From a bacterium (lineage in GTDB: Bacteria; Krumholzibacteriota; Krumholzibacteriia; LZORAL124-64-63), in the NCBI GenBank assembly GCA_018652925.1, contig JABIBH010000345.1:1-7726 (forward strand): DNA of 7,726 nucleotides, read 5' to 3'. Positions 1-5,884 of this stretch are shown one piece after another; the first letter of the stretch is position 1, and every line of letters starts with the position of its first letter. The notes under the pieces are model-generated. The model had not been told where the DNA came from. It made no database searches and was given only the letters and a program-made list of their open reading frames with translations. Made by a program: the position numbers and the translations under genes.

Positions 1-1337
1 GGTATCGGCAGGCTGACCCCTGGGTAGATGCCGAAGATAATAACTTCCAGGACAAATATGGTTACACTGGCCTTTACAATTCAACCATTGCTGAAGCTCG
101 CGTTCACAAGGCGTGGGACGGTGGCGATGCTGTAATCGGTTTTGAGTCATCGGAAGATTTGCTCTATCCATATCTGAAAATGGATGAGCGGGAAAATGAT
201 CACTTTGAGTCGTCATTTTCTCACCATGGACATCGATTTTATTTCAATCGCAATGACCATCTGATGGACAACAACCTTCGTACAAGTTCAATGATGATGT
301 CGGAAATGATTACCGACGCATCGTCAACAATGTATGGAGCTGTTGGTGATTTTTATGAAATTTATGTTCATAACTGGGATGCTGACAACATCATTACTCC
401 TGTAGCAAATCCAATGATGAAAACTAACAGTCATATGATGCCTGATGTTACCAGGATCAGTGCATCAGTGAGGCATGACTTTGATAAATGGAATGAGATT
501 GATTTGTCTGTCCGTGGTGGTTTTGCACAAACAGCCATTGGCGACGAATCGGCTCTCCCTGCATATCAGCTGCTTCATGAAGATGCCGAGAAAGATATTC
601 TTTCATTCCCGTTTGCTGCAACTGCAACTCGTGTATTCGATGCTGGAGAATACTCTCTGTTGGGAATTACTGCCGAGCTTTCAAGTGAGCCTGCAGGAAG
701 TGATCAACAATATATTTCTGTAAACAAACCTGGAATGACTCCAGACTGGTATGGTAATCCAACTCTTGCAGATCCTGTTCGTGCAACTTTCAGAACTGCA
801 CTGCAACAGGAACGTTTCAAGCTGGAGCTGTTTGCTACACGTGTCTGGGATTACCCAACACAGGTCAAGATGGTAGTCGATAGTACTCCATACCAAACAT
901 ATACTGGTGTTGACGCTCTGATTGCTGGAGCAAATATCAGTGCCAGTTGGGATTACTTTGATGCAAGCGTCAATTGGAACTGGGCAGAGAAAACCGAGAC
1001 AGGTACTCCGCTTGCGGAAATCCAGCCTCTGCAGTTCAGTTTGAAAGGACACACTCCTGAATTCAATGGGTTCAAAGGGTGGGCTCATTTCATGCATTCG
1101 GTAACACAAAACCGGGTTGATGAAACACAATTTGAAACTGCCACTCCAAGCTGGACCAAACTTGATCTTGGCTTGAGTGAACAGTTTGAAAAGTTTGCTG
1201 CATTTTTGGAAATCGAAAATGTGCTGAACAAGCAGTACTCTCAACACTTGTCCTATTGGCGAGGTCCATTCTCTTCTTATCAAAGAGTTTATGAACCAGG
1301 CAGAGCATTCCGCCTGGGTTTGAGTTTTGAGTTGTAA
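1..1337 (+). CDS. TonB-dependent outer-membrane receptor, C-terminal part (5' end cut by window)
   Basis: The reading frame is open from base 3 to the TAA at 1335-1337, giving about 444 residues, so the gene starts left of the window; the plug domain and signal peptide are not visible. The sequence shows the pattern of a 22-strand outer-membrane beta-barrel: alternating aromatic/polar strands, a late motif ENVLNKQYSQHLSYW, and a C-terminal end PGRAFRLGLSFEL that closes the barrel with the usual PGR and terminal hydrophobic strand. Such receptors import metal chelates or other scarce solutes with energy from TonB-ExbBD. Two methionine-rich stretches (MMMSEM near 291-308; NPMMKTNSHMM at 408-440) lie in probable extracellular loops. 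Together with the overall layout they recall OprC-type copper receptors; this substrate idea is inference from memory of that family, not a demonstrated match. The receptor class is nearly certain and the substrate is not. The gene is followed by a strong terminator and converges on the hip operon. Confidence 0.9.
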   Translation, partial: YRQADPWVDAEDNNFQDKYGYTGLYNSTIAEARVHKAWDGGDAVIGFESSEDLLYPYLKMDERENDHFESSFSHHGHRFYFNRNDHLMDNNLRTSSMMMSEMITDASSTMYGAVGDFYEIYVHNWDADNIITPVANPMMKTNSHMMPDVTRISASVRHDFDKWNEIDLSVRGGFAQTAIGDESALPAYQLLHEDAEKDILSFPFAATATRVFDAGEYSLLGITAELSSEPAGSDQQYISVNKPGMTPDWYGNPTLADPVRATFRTALQQERFKLELFATRVWDYPTQVKMVVDSTPYQTYTGVDALIAGANISASWDYFDASVNWNWAEKTETGTPLAEIQPLQFSLKGHTPEFNGFKGWAHFMHSVTQNRVDETQFETATPSWTKLDLGLSEQFEKFAAFLEIENVLNKQYSQHLSYWRGPFSSYQRVYEPGRAFRLGLSFEL

Positions 1338-1345
1338 ATAAAAAT

Positions 1346-1374
1346 AACCCCGGCTCTTTTTGAGTCGGGGTTTT
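1346..1374 (+). terminator. Rho-independent terminator, probably bidirectional
   Basis: Bases 1348-1356 (CCCCGGCTC) and 1362-1370 (GAGTCGGGG) form a nine-pair stem with one G-T wobble around a TTTTT loop. The flanking AA/TT extends the stem, and TTTTATTT follows on the plus strand. On the minus strand the same hairpin is followed by TTATTTTTATTT, so it can also stop transcription leaving hipT. It begins nine bases after the receptor stop codon and fills most of the 56-base gap between the two convergent genes. Confidence 0.93.
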
Positions 1375-1393
1375 ATTTAACCGTGTAGAAATT

Positions 1394-2383
1394 TTAAATC
1401 CTCAAAACTCCCTGAATCTTATCTCGCATATCAGGATTAACGCCAACCTCATCTGCATAGTTAGTCCAGTTTCCTACAACTGTTTTTACTTCTTCAATAA
1501 TTGACTTAGCCTTGTCTGTTTCAATATTTGCAACTCCAGCGCAAGCAGCAAAATCACCCTCTGTAAAACCATCACGTTTATTGTTTATTGTCATCTGATG
1601 GCTGGATGTCCACCTACCTCCTGGCTGGTAACTGTATATCACATCAAATGCTGGTGAGAGTGACCATCGACCTGACTTGTCCATCATAAATGCGATGTTC
1701 TTTACATGGTCATCCTGATTTCTGGCAATTACATTGAATATCATTCTTCTATACTGCTGCTCTTTTTCGGTAACTGAAAGTCCGATTCTATCCATCACCA
1801 GAAACAGTTGTTCATATCCGTAGGCGCCTGCCTGATTGTAATCAAAGTGAGCCATTGCACATAATGACTGCATGTGAAGTTTTGCTCCACTGCCACTTCT
1901 ATCAAATCTGCGAGTCATAAAATGCCTGTGCCCGTTTTCTTCAAACAGTCTGCATACATTCATATTTATTCCGCTATCGATTGCCATTTTATAGTATGCG
2001 TATTCAATAGTGCCATACCCTTGGGGATCATTGAGTTCATTGTCTCTGTTGCCACTTACTCCATCCAACTTCAGCAGCCAATATTCAAAATCAGTACCAG
2101 CTTCAATTTGTCCCGATCGAACCTCATTGGTAGTTCTGTTCCATGCAATCAAAGCTTTTGCACGAGCCCCGCCAGCTGAAGTTCCAACTCGCAGAATATC
2201 TTCCATCGATTTTGCGTTTCCTTGCACAGATGTACGTTTTGTAAGAATTTCCGATGCCAGTTCAACCAACTTATCAACCTGAATTCTGGTTGAGGTTTTG
2301 GCCTTGAACCCGATAGATGGATAGTACTCAAGCGCACCCATTCCTCGTGAACCGGTGTAGCAAAGTCGTTCAATAATATCCAT
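1394..2383 (-). CDS. hipT: HipA-type serine/threonine kinase toxin body (HipT-like)
   Basis: This 329-residue protein has the kinase part of HipA toxins without the small N-terminal domain. Visible parts, in order: the RLCYTGSRGMGALEY block (residues 6-20) that in full HipA follows the N-terminal domain; the Gly-rich ATP loop VGTSAGGARAKA (66-77), with Ser69 a candidate autophosphorylation residue; EYWLLKLDG (100-108); the HFMTRRFDR core (154-162); the catalytic loop RNQDDHVKN (221-229), with Asp224 and Asn229 matching the catalytic Asp and metal-binding Asn of E. coli HipA; and SPAFDVIY (243-250), with Asp247 as the Mg-binding Asp. All key residues are intact, so the kinase should be active. 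Characterised relatives phosphorylate aminoacyl-tRNA synthetases (GltX by HipA, TrpS by HipT) and arrest translation; the target here is unknown. The start ATG directly follows the upstream TGA with no spacing and lacks a clear Shine-Dalgarno, so initiation probably depends on coupling. The loop GTSAGG differs from the SIS loop of E. coli O127 HipT. It may equally be the C-terminal piece of a nonsense-split hipA. Confidence 0.85.
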   Translation of the reverse strand: MDIIERLCYTGSRGMGALEYYPSIGFKAKTSTRIQVDKLVELASEILTKRTSVQGNAKSMEDILRVGTSAGGARAKALIAWNRTTNEVRSGQIEAGTDFEYWLLKLDGVSGNRDNELNDPQGYGTIEYAYYKMAIDSGINMNVCRLFEENGHRHFMTRRFDRSGSGAKLHMQSLCAMAHFDYNQAGAYGYEQLFLVMDRIGLSVTEKEQQYRRMIFNVIARNQDDHVKNIAFMMDKSGRWSLSPAFDVIYSYQPGGRWTSSHQMTINNKRDGFTEGDFAACAGVANIETDKAKSIIEEVKTVVGNWTNYADEVGVNPDMRDKIQGVLRI

Positions 2384-2671
2384 TCAGTCTGGCGATCTGT
2401 TTTGAGTTGCCAGCCATTGGTCAATCAGCTTGCTACCAAATTTATCTGGAAGTGAGTCAGAAAGAAGTCCCGGTAAGCCAGCAAATGTTTCGACCGGTAA
2501 ATATGGAAATGAATATACTTTTCTACTCAAAGGCATTACAAGTGGCGACAACTCAATCCCACTGTCAACAAATTCCGGCATATACTCAAAAGTTGCAATC
2601 CTGGAATCTGGTTCCAGAGCAACAGCCCCAATTCTTTTCCCCCAAAGTTTCACTTCAGCTAGTCTTGTCAT
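2384..2671 (-). CDS. hipS: HipA N-terminal domain as a separate small protein (HipS-like)
   Basis: This 95-residue protein matches the N-subdomain 1 (Couple_hipA type) of HipA kinases. It has a beta-rich start (VKLWGKRIGAVAL, residues 7-19), then FEYMPEF (28-34), LSPLVMPLS (41-49), and the diagnostic run FAGLPGLLSDSLPDKFG (63-79) followed by LIDQWLA (82-88). In E. coli O127 HipBST the equivalent separate protein HipS neutralises the kinase HipT; by analogy this protein would be the antitoxin or an antitoxin partner, which is inference. The start is well supported: its ATG overlaps the hipB stop as ATGA, and GGGAGG sits seven bases upstream. The gene ends with TGA at 2386-2384, and the next codon in the same frame is the hipT ATG. 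The reading frame is therefore one HipA-length protein (about 425 codons) interrupted by a single stop. Alternative view: the N-terminal fragment of a broken hipA. Confidence 0.82.
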   Translation of the reverse strand: MTRLAEVKLWGKRIGAVALEPDSRIATFEYMPEFVDSGIELSPLVMPLSRKVYSFPYLPVETFAGLPGLLSDSLPDKFGSKLIDQWLATQNRSPD

Positions 2672-3012
2672 TTGTCATCCTCCCACTTCCAGTCAGTTTT
2701 GGGAGAACTTTTTTTCGACGATGCCCGCTGACGCTTCTTGCCTTTGCTCTGCAACAGATTGATTGGGCTGGTTCCAATTTCATGCAAGAACTGATCAAAT
2801 CCTGGAAGCAAATCCAATGTTCTGAAGATTCGGATAATTGTATCCAGCTGAGCTGTTTTCCCAGACTCGATTCGCTCAACGGTACGCTTGGAAACTCCAG
2901 CTCGCCTTGCAAGATCTGCCTGAGTCAGCTGCTGATTAATTCTGATTGCTGTAATTCGCTTGCCAATTTCTATGAGCACAGCATCGTCTGTAATCTGATT
3001 TGTAATCTTCAT
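2668..3012 (-). CDS. hipB: Xre-family DNA-binding antitoxin/repressor HipB
   Basis: This 114-residue protein has a helix-turn-helix of the HipB/Xre type at about residues 13-66. The segments are IGKRITAIRINQQLTQADLA (16-35), the turn RRAGVS and the recognition helix SKRTVERIESGK (41-52). In known hip operons HipB dimers bind palindromes in their own promoter and, with the kinase complex, repress the operon. Two matching palindromes lie just upstream here. Residues about 88-114 form a Lys/Ser-rich, probably disordered tail ending in TDWKWEDDK. In E. coli HipB a flexible C-terminal tail carries a Trp that contacts HipA and helps set protein stability, so this tail may have a related role (inference). 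The start ATG at 3010-3012 has a strong AGAGGTGA ribosome site. The stop TGA overlaps the hipS start by four bases, indicating coupled translation. Confidence 0.92.
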   Translation of the reverse strand: MKITNQITDDAVLIEIGKRITAIRINQQLTQADLARRAGVSKRTVERIESGKTAQLDTIIRIFRTLDLLPGFDQFLHEIGTSPINLLQSKGKKRQRASSKKSSPKTDWKWEDDK

Positions 3013-3017
3013 TTAAA

Positions 3018-3026
3018 TCACCTCTT
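3018..3026 (-). promoter_or_regulatory. hipB ribosome binding site
   Basis: On the minus strand this reads AAGAGGTGA, a strong Shine-Dalgarno match placed five bases before the hipB ATG. It contrasts with hipT, which has no comparable site. Confidence 0.8.
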
Positions 3027-3033
3027 ATATATA

Positions 3034-3049
3034 TCGTAACATATTACGA
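3034..3049. promoter_or_regulatory. hip operator O1 (16-bp inverted repeat)
   Basis: The sequence TCGTAACATATTACGA has six-base arms TCGTAA/TTACGA around a four-base centre. It lies 21 bases upstream of hipB, within the probable 5' leader, and is the exact reverse complement of the second operator at 3076-3091. HipB-type repressors bind such paired palindromes in their own promoters. Assignment to HipB is inference from position and family behaviour. Confidence 0.75.
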
Positions 3050-3067
3050 GTTATTAAGCAATAGTTT

Positions 3068-3096
3068 TATATATATCGTAATATGTTACGAGTTAA
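3068..3096 (-). promoter_or_regulatory. Possible hip operon promoter
   Basis: On the minus strand, TTAACT (3096-3091) and TATATA (3073-3068) are 17 bases apart, a sigma70-like arrangement with operator O2 filling the spacer. A transcript would start near 3060 and carry O1 in its leader. The TA-rich run allows other registers, and Bacteroidota-type promoters differ from sigma70 consensus, so this is tentative. Confidence 0.35.
3076..3091. promoter_or_regulatory. hip operator O2 (16-bp inverted repeat)
   Basis: The sequence TCGTAATATGTTACGA has the same arms as O1 and a reverse-complemented centre. The surrounding 29 bases (3067-3095) repeat 3025-3053 directly, with only two differences, both in the palindrome centre. 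The centre-to-centre distance to O1 is 42 bp, about four helical turns, which favours binding on the same DNA face. It lies inside the spacer of the proposed hip promoter. Confidence 0.75.
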
Positions 3097-3107
3097 CGAA
3101 GATTGGA

Positions 3108-3127
3108 TTTTCCCCACGTGGGGAAAA
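3108..3127. repeat. Perfect 20-bp palindrome downstream of the beta-propeller gene
   Basis: TTTTCCCCACGTGGGGAAAA is identical to its reverse complement. It lies nine bases beyond the stop of the propeller gene and 12 bases upstream of the proposed hip -35. As RNA it could form an eight-pair stem with an ACGT loop. However, neither strand has a T-run directly after the stem, so it is not a standard intrinsic terminator. It may be a weak terminator, an RNA end-stabilising hairpin or a protein-binding site. Confidence 0.6.
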
Positions 3128-3136
3128 ATGTATTTT

Positions 3137-4336
3137 TTAATTGGTTATATAAAGTGAAACAGATGGAATCGTATCATCGTTTTCTTCGTCAGAAGATCCA
3201 AAACCCTCATATAGCACCATTCGCCCATCTTCCAAAACATCCAGGCGACTCGAAGAAGCAGCATCGGGAATAGTTATGTATACACGACGAAGCAACTCAC
3301 CTTCAACCGACACTTCGTCAAAACAAGCAACTGAGCCAGGAATCAGTTCTGCTCCATAATGCTCAATCCAAAGTTTTCCGCCAGCTTGCCAACGAATTCT
3401 TTTAATAGCTGGTTCATAGTCAAACAGTTGGGCATCTTTTCTTCTTCCGCCCAGCGGTTCAAATGCTTTGTCCTTCATCTCTTCGGTTCGCTCGACAGGT
3501 GACCATTCACGTTGAAGAATGAATCCAGTACCGTCTATTTCCCTCACAGCCACAGCCCAGTTATCTCGCTCAACTGCCCAGGCTATTCGGCCAGACTTAT
3601 CTATATCGCTACGCCCACCTGAGAAGAGTTCAAAAGCATCGCTTTCGCGCGGAGTGTAATCGTTGATGTCCATTAGTTTCACATTTCTGGCAATAACCTT
3701 GCGTTCATCACTTGAAGTATCTAAAAGACTCATTTCCAGTAACAGAGTAATTGTTGGCGGAGACACCAGGCTACGAGTTGTGATTGATAGTATTTTTCCT
3801 TCGATAAAACGCATATCACGTACTGAGCAAATTGGCATGGAACCAGGATCTCCACCCGCAAACAGCACACCAGCCGGATCTGATTGTTTATCTAGAAAAA
3901 CAATATCGCCTCTCGCCCCAAACATAGTATATGGAGCAGCAATACCATTCACTATCCCGATTCTACCATCAGCCAATTGTAGCGCTCTATAAGCTCCAGA
4001 TATTTCGCCTGGCCCTTCGCCTTTCTGGCCAACAACTCGTTCAATTACTCCATCAGAGTTTACAACCAAAACTTGAGACATCTGCCTGTCAACAAGAAGA
4101 ACATTTCCGTTTAAACCAGGTGCAGCCGCTGTCAGTCTACCAATTAATGGATCAACTTGAGCAGCACAGTCAATTCGCCACAATAATTCTGGAGTTAGTG
4201 TCTCAACGTTTGGTGAGGATGGAGCAACTTGTCTGGTAGGCCATTCTCTATGAGGTTCGATTGGTAAAACCTCTGCATGACTCAATTTCACAACGGTAAA
4301 CAAATGAAAAATAATAAATACAAATACTAGTCTCAT
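3137..4336 (-). CDS. Secreted six-bladed beta-propeller protein, function unknown
   Basis: This 399-residue protein has a signal peptide (MRLVFVFIIF, a hydrophobic core, then SHA at 19-21; likely cleavage after Ala21), so it is exported. There is no lipobox Cys. The body has repeated beta-strand blocks ending in turns such as DGRIGIVNG, SGRIAWAVE and DGRMVLYEG, and the signature GQKGEGPGE (103-111) seen in six-bladed beta-propeller proteins of Bacteroidota and relatives. No catalytic motif is recognised; such folds usually bind ligands or partner proteins. The start is placed at 4336 rather than the longer ATG at 4351, because GGAGG lies eight bases before the inner ATG and the signal peptide then begins cleanly. 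It starts 43 bases after the stop of the small membrane protein and may be read through from the ACIII operon. A functional link to respiration is not shown. Confidence 0.75.
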   Translation of the reverse strand: MRLVFVFIIFHLFTVVKLSHAEVLPIEPHREWPTRQVAPSSPNVETLTPELLWRIDCAAQVDPLIGRLTAAAPGLNGNVLLVDRQMSQVLVVNSDGVIERVVGQKGEGPGEISGAYRALQLADGRIGIVNGIAAPYTMFGARGDIVFLDKQSDPAGVLFAGGDPGSMPICSVRDMRFIEGKILSITTRSLVSPPTITLLLEMSLLDTSSDERKVIARNVKLMDINDYTPRESDAFELFSGGRSDIDKSGRIAWAVERDNWAVAVREIDGTGFILQREWSPVERTEEMKDKAFEPLGGRRKDAQLFDYEPAIKRIRWQAGGKLWIEHYGAELIPGSVACFDEVSVEGELLRRVYITIPDAASSSRLDVLEDGRMVLYEGFGSSDEENDDTIPSVSLYITN

Positions 4337-4342
4337 ATCATA

Positions 4343-4347
4343 AACCT
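4343..4347 (-). promoter_or_regulatory. Ribosome binding site deciding the propeller start
   Basis: GGAGG on the minus strand lies inside the N-terminal extension that the upstream ATG (4351) would encode. It is well spaced for the ATG at 4336-4334, whereas the ATG at 4351 has no comparable site. Confidence 0.65.
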
Positions 4348-4379
4348 CCATGCTTGGATTGGAGCTTTAAACACAAATA

Positions 4380-4652
4380 TTACTTCGCCAAAATCTCCAT
4401 CGCCATCTTGACAGGAATCACAGCTATGCCGTTTTCCTTATCCAGAACTTTTGGGCCCTCTTCAAGTATGGCCTGCTGTTCTGCAATAGCTATAACTACT
4501 TCACTATTTTCAGGTTGGTAAACTTTCAGTTCAAATTCTGTAGTCTGCATATTGAGATAAACTCCCTGCAGGAACAGACCCATTGCAAACAGAAATGCAA
4601 TTGCTGCAAGCGTGCAAAGAGCGGCTGATATTTTATCGAATTCTTTATTCAT
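4380..4652 (-). CDS. Small single-pass membrane protein of the ACIII operon
   Basis: This 90-residue protein has one hydrophobic segment at about residues 9-33 and a soluble tail of some 57 residues. The tail ends in DKENGIAVIPVKMAMEILAK (71-90). From memory, this resembles the conserved ending (GxVxIPIxxAMELL type) of small membrane proteins encoded near SCO and cytochrome oxidase genes in respiratory clusters. That points to an assembly or accessory role for the oxidase or ACIII, but the function is not established. It begins nine bases after the actF stop, and its AGGAG ribosome site overlaps that stop codon, so it is co-translated with actF. It could also be a complex subunit. It is not a truncated CoxB: no copper-site motifs are present. 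Confidence 0.75.
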   Translation of the reverse strand: MNKEFDKISAALCTLAAIAFLFAMGLFLQGVYLNMQTTEFELKVYQPENSEVVIAIAEQQAILEEGPKVLDKENGIAVIPVKMAMEILAK

Positions 4653-4661
4653 TTTCTGCTC

Positions 4662-5870
4662 CTATGCATTCTCGAAACGGAGTGAATCTTCAAGTCTTGG
4701 GTCTTTTGTTGGAACCAGTGAATTTTGAGATGCCAGTTTTACAATTGCAGCAAACCAGATTCCACCGATACCAAAGAACAGCGCAACATCCATTGGACTG
4801 AATATAAAACTATCGCTGAATTCAGGCATGATTACCCAGTACAGGTTTATCCATTGGGCAATCGGAATCCAGAATCCCCAGAACGCCATCATTTTCCGAT
4901 TACGTTTTGCATAGTAGGAAATCAAACCTGCAAATGGCAGCAATAGAGTTGCAAACAGAGTTACAAATCCAACAATGCCCCAGCCGTAAACCGACCTGCG
5001 CAGGAACCAGCTGGTTTCCTCAGGAATATTTGCATACCAGTAAAGCATGTACTGACTGAATGCGATGTAGCCCCAGAAGAACGTAAACGCAAACATCAGT
5101 TTTCCAAGGTCATGGAAATGTTCAGGAGAAATAATCTTTTCCATTCGACCAGAGTTCTGCAGACCCATAATAGCCAAGGTGAGCATGTCAAAGAATGTTA
5201 CAAACCCGCCACACCAGTAATAGATTCCAAAAATTGTACTGAACCAAAGTGGGTCGATGCTCATTACCAGATCGAATGCAGCTGCAGCAATTGTCAGCGC
5301 ACCGATAAGGATTGCAGAGCCACTGAGTTTTTCCATTTTTTTGGTGATTTCAACATCGCCAGTAGTGTCCTGTCTTACGGATGAACGCCAGTAAAACAGA
5401 GAGTATCCGGTCCAGATCGCAAAGTAGATTACCCAGCGGATGGCAAATGCTGTCTGATTCAAGTAGCCAGCTTTGTGCTTAAGTGCGTGAATATGTTCAG
5501 CACCAGGAGCAGCCCAGCCGTAGATATTGCTTGAAAAATAGATTACAGGAATTGCAAGCAGTGCAAGCACTGGCATAACTGCTACAGTTACTTCAGCAAG
5601 TCTTCGTAGGACAACATTCCAGCTCGCTTTGGTTACAAACATCAATGGAATGAATGTAAAAGCGCCAAGGCTGATGCTCAAAAAGTAAGCATAGTTTACC
5701 AGGTATGAAAAACTGAAGTGACGCATGCTGTCGTCAGTTTGCATACCAAAAACAACGGCAACAATCAATCCAACAAGACCAATAATTCCGCTGATAGCGA
5801 AAACTTTTGAGCCTAGTCCATCCATTGTTGTCTTTGTCTCAGACAAGCGAGGGGTAATATGATGAGCCAA
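4662..5870 (-). CDS. actF: Alternative complex III quinone-binding membrane subunit ActF
   Basis: This is a 402-residue polytopic membrane protein with about ten hydrophobic segments, the usual size of ActF. ActF, an NrfD-like relative of ActC, forms part of the membrane arm that oxidises quinol. Recognisable blocks are AFDLVMSIDPLWFSTIFG (198-215), HDLGKLMFAFTFFWGYIAFS (253-272) followed by QYMLYWYANIPEE (273-285), and the C-terminal DPRLEDSLRFEN (390-401). The start is taken as TTG at 5870-5868. CAGGGAG lies six bases upstream of it, and the gene then begins 14 bases after actE ends. A longer ATG start at 5981 would overlap actE by 97 bases and add a Cys-rich stretch that is the shadow of actE. 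A later ATG at 5825 lacks a ribosome site. It follows actE in a tight operon and is followed by the small membrane protein. Confidence 0.93.
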   Translation of the reverse strand: MAHHITPRLSETKTTMDGLGSKVFAISGIIGLVGLIVAVVFGMQTDDSMRHFSFSYLVNYAYFLSISLGAFTFIPLMFVTKASWNVVLRRLAEVTVAVMPVLALLAIPVIYFSSNIYGWAAPGAEHIHALKHKAGYLNQTAFAIRWVIYFAIWTGYSLFYWRSSVRQDTTGDVEITKKMEKLSGSAILIGALTIAAAAFDLVMSIDPLWFSTIFGIYYWCGGFVTFFDMLTLAIMGLQNSGRMEKIISPEHFHDLGKLMFAFTFFWGYIAFSQYMLYWYANIPEETSWFLRRSVYGWGIVGFVTLFATLLLPFAGLISYYAKRNRKMMAFWGFWIPIAQWINLYWVIMPEFSDSFIFSPMDVALFFGIGGIWFAAIVKLASQNSLVPTKDPRLEDSLRFENA

Positions 5871-5883
5871 GTCGAACTCCCTG
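5871..5883 (-). promoter_or_regulatory. Ribosome binding site deciding the TTG start of actF
   Basis: The minus strand reads CAGGGAG followed by TTCGAC and then TTG GCT CAT CAT. The clear Shine-Dalgarno at normal spacing, just after the actE stop codon, supports TTG initiation. Confidence 0.65.
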
Positions 5884-5884
5884 T

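Noticed and set aside
681..1283. A 200-codon minus-strand open frame opposite the receptor gene
   Set aside because: It is antisense to a recognisable beta-barrel, Cys-rich and without family resemblance.
2384..2386. TGA as a recoded sense codon (altered genetic code)
   Set aside because: hipB ends on TGA in the usual ATGA overlap, and TGG is used freely for Trp, so a changed code is unlikely; local read-through is not excluded.
2407..3039. A 210-codon open frame on the plus strand opposite hipS and hipB
   Set aside because: It lies antisense to well-supported genes, has no domain-like sequence, and includes the operator end; it is a shadow frame.
4337..4351. Start of the propeller gene at the ATG at 4351
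   Set aside because: It has no ribosome site, and the GGAGG for the inner ATG lies within this stretch.
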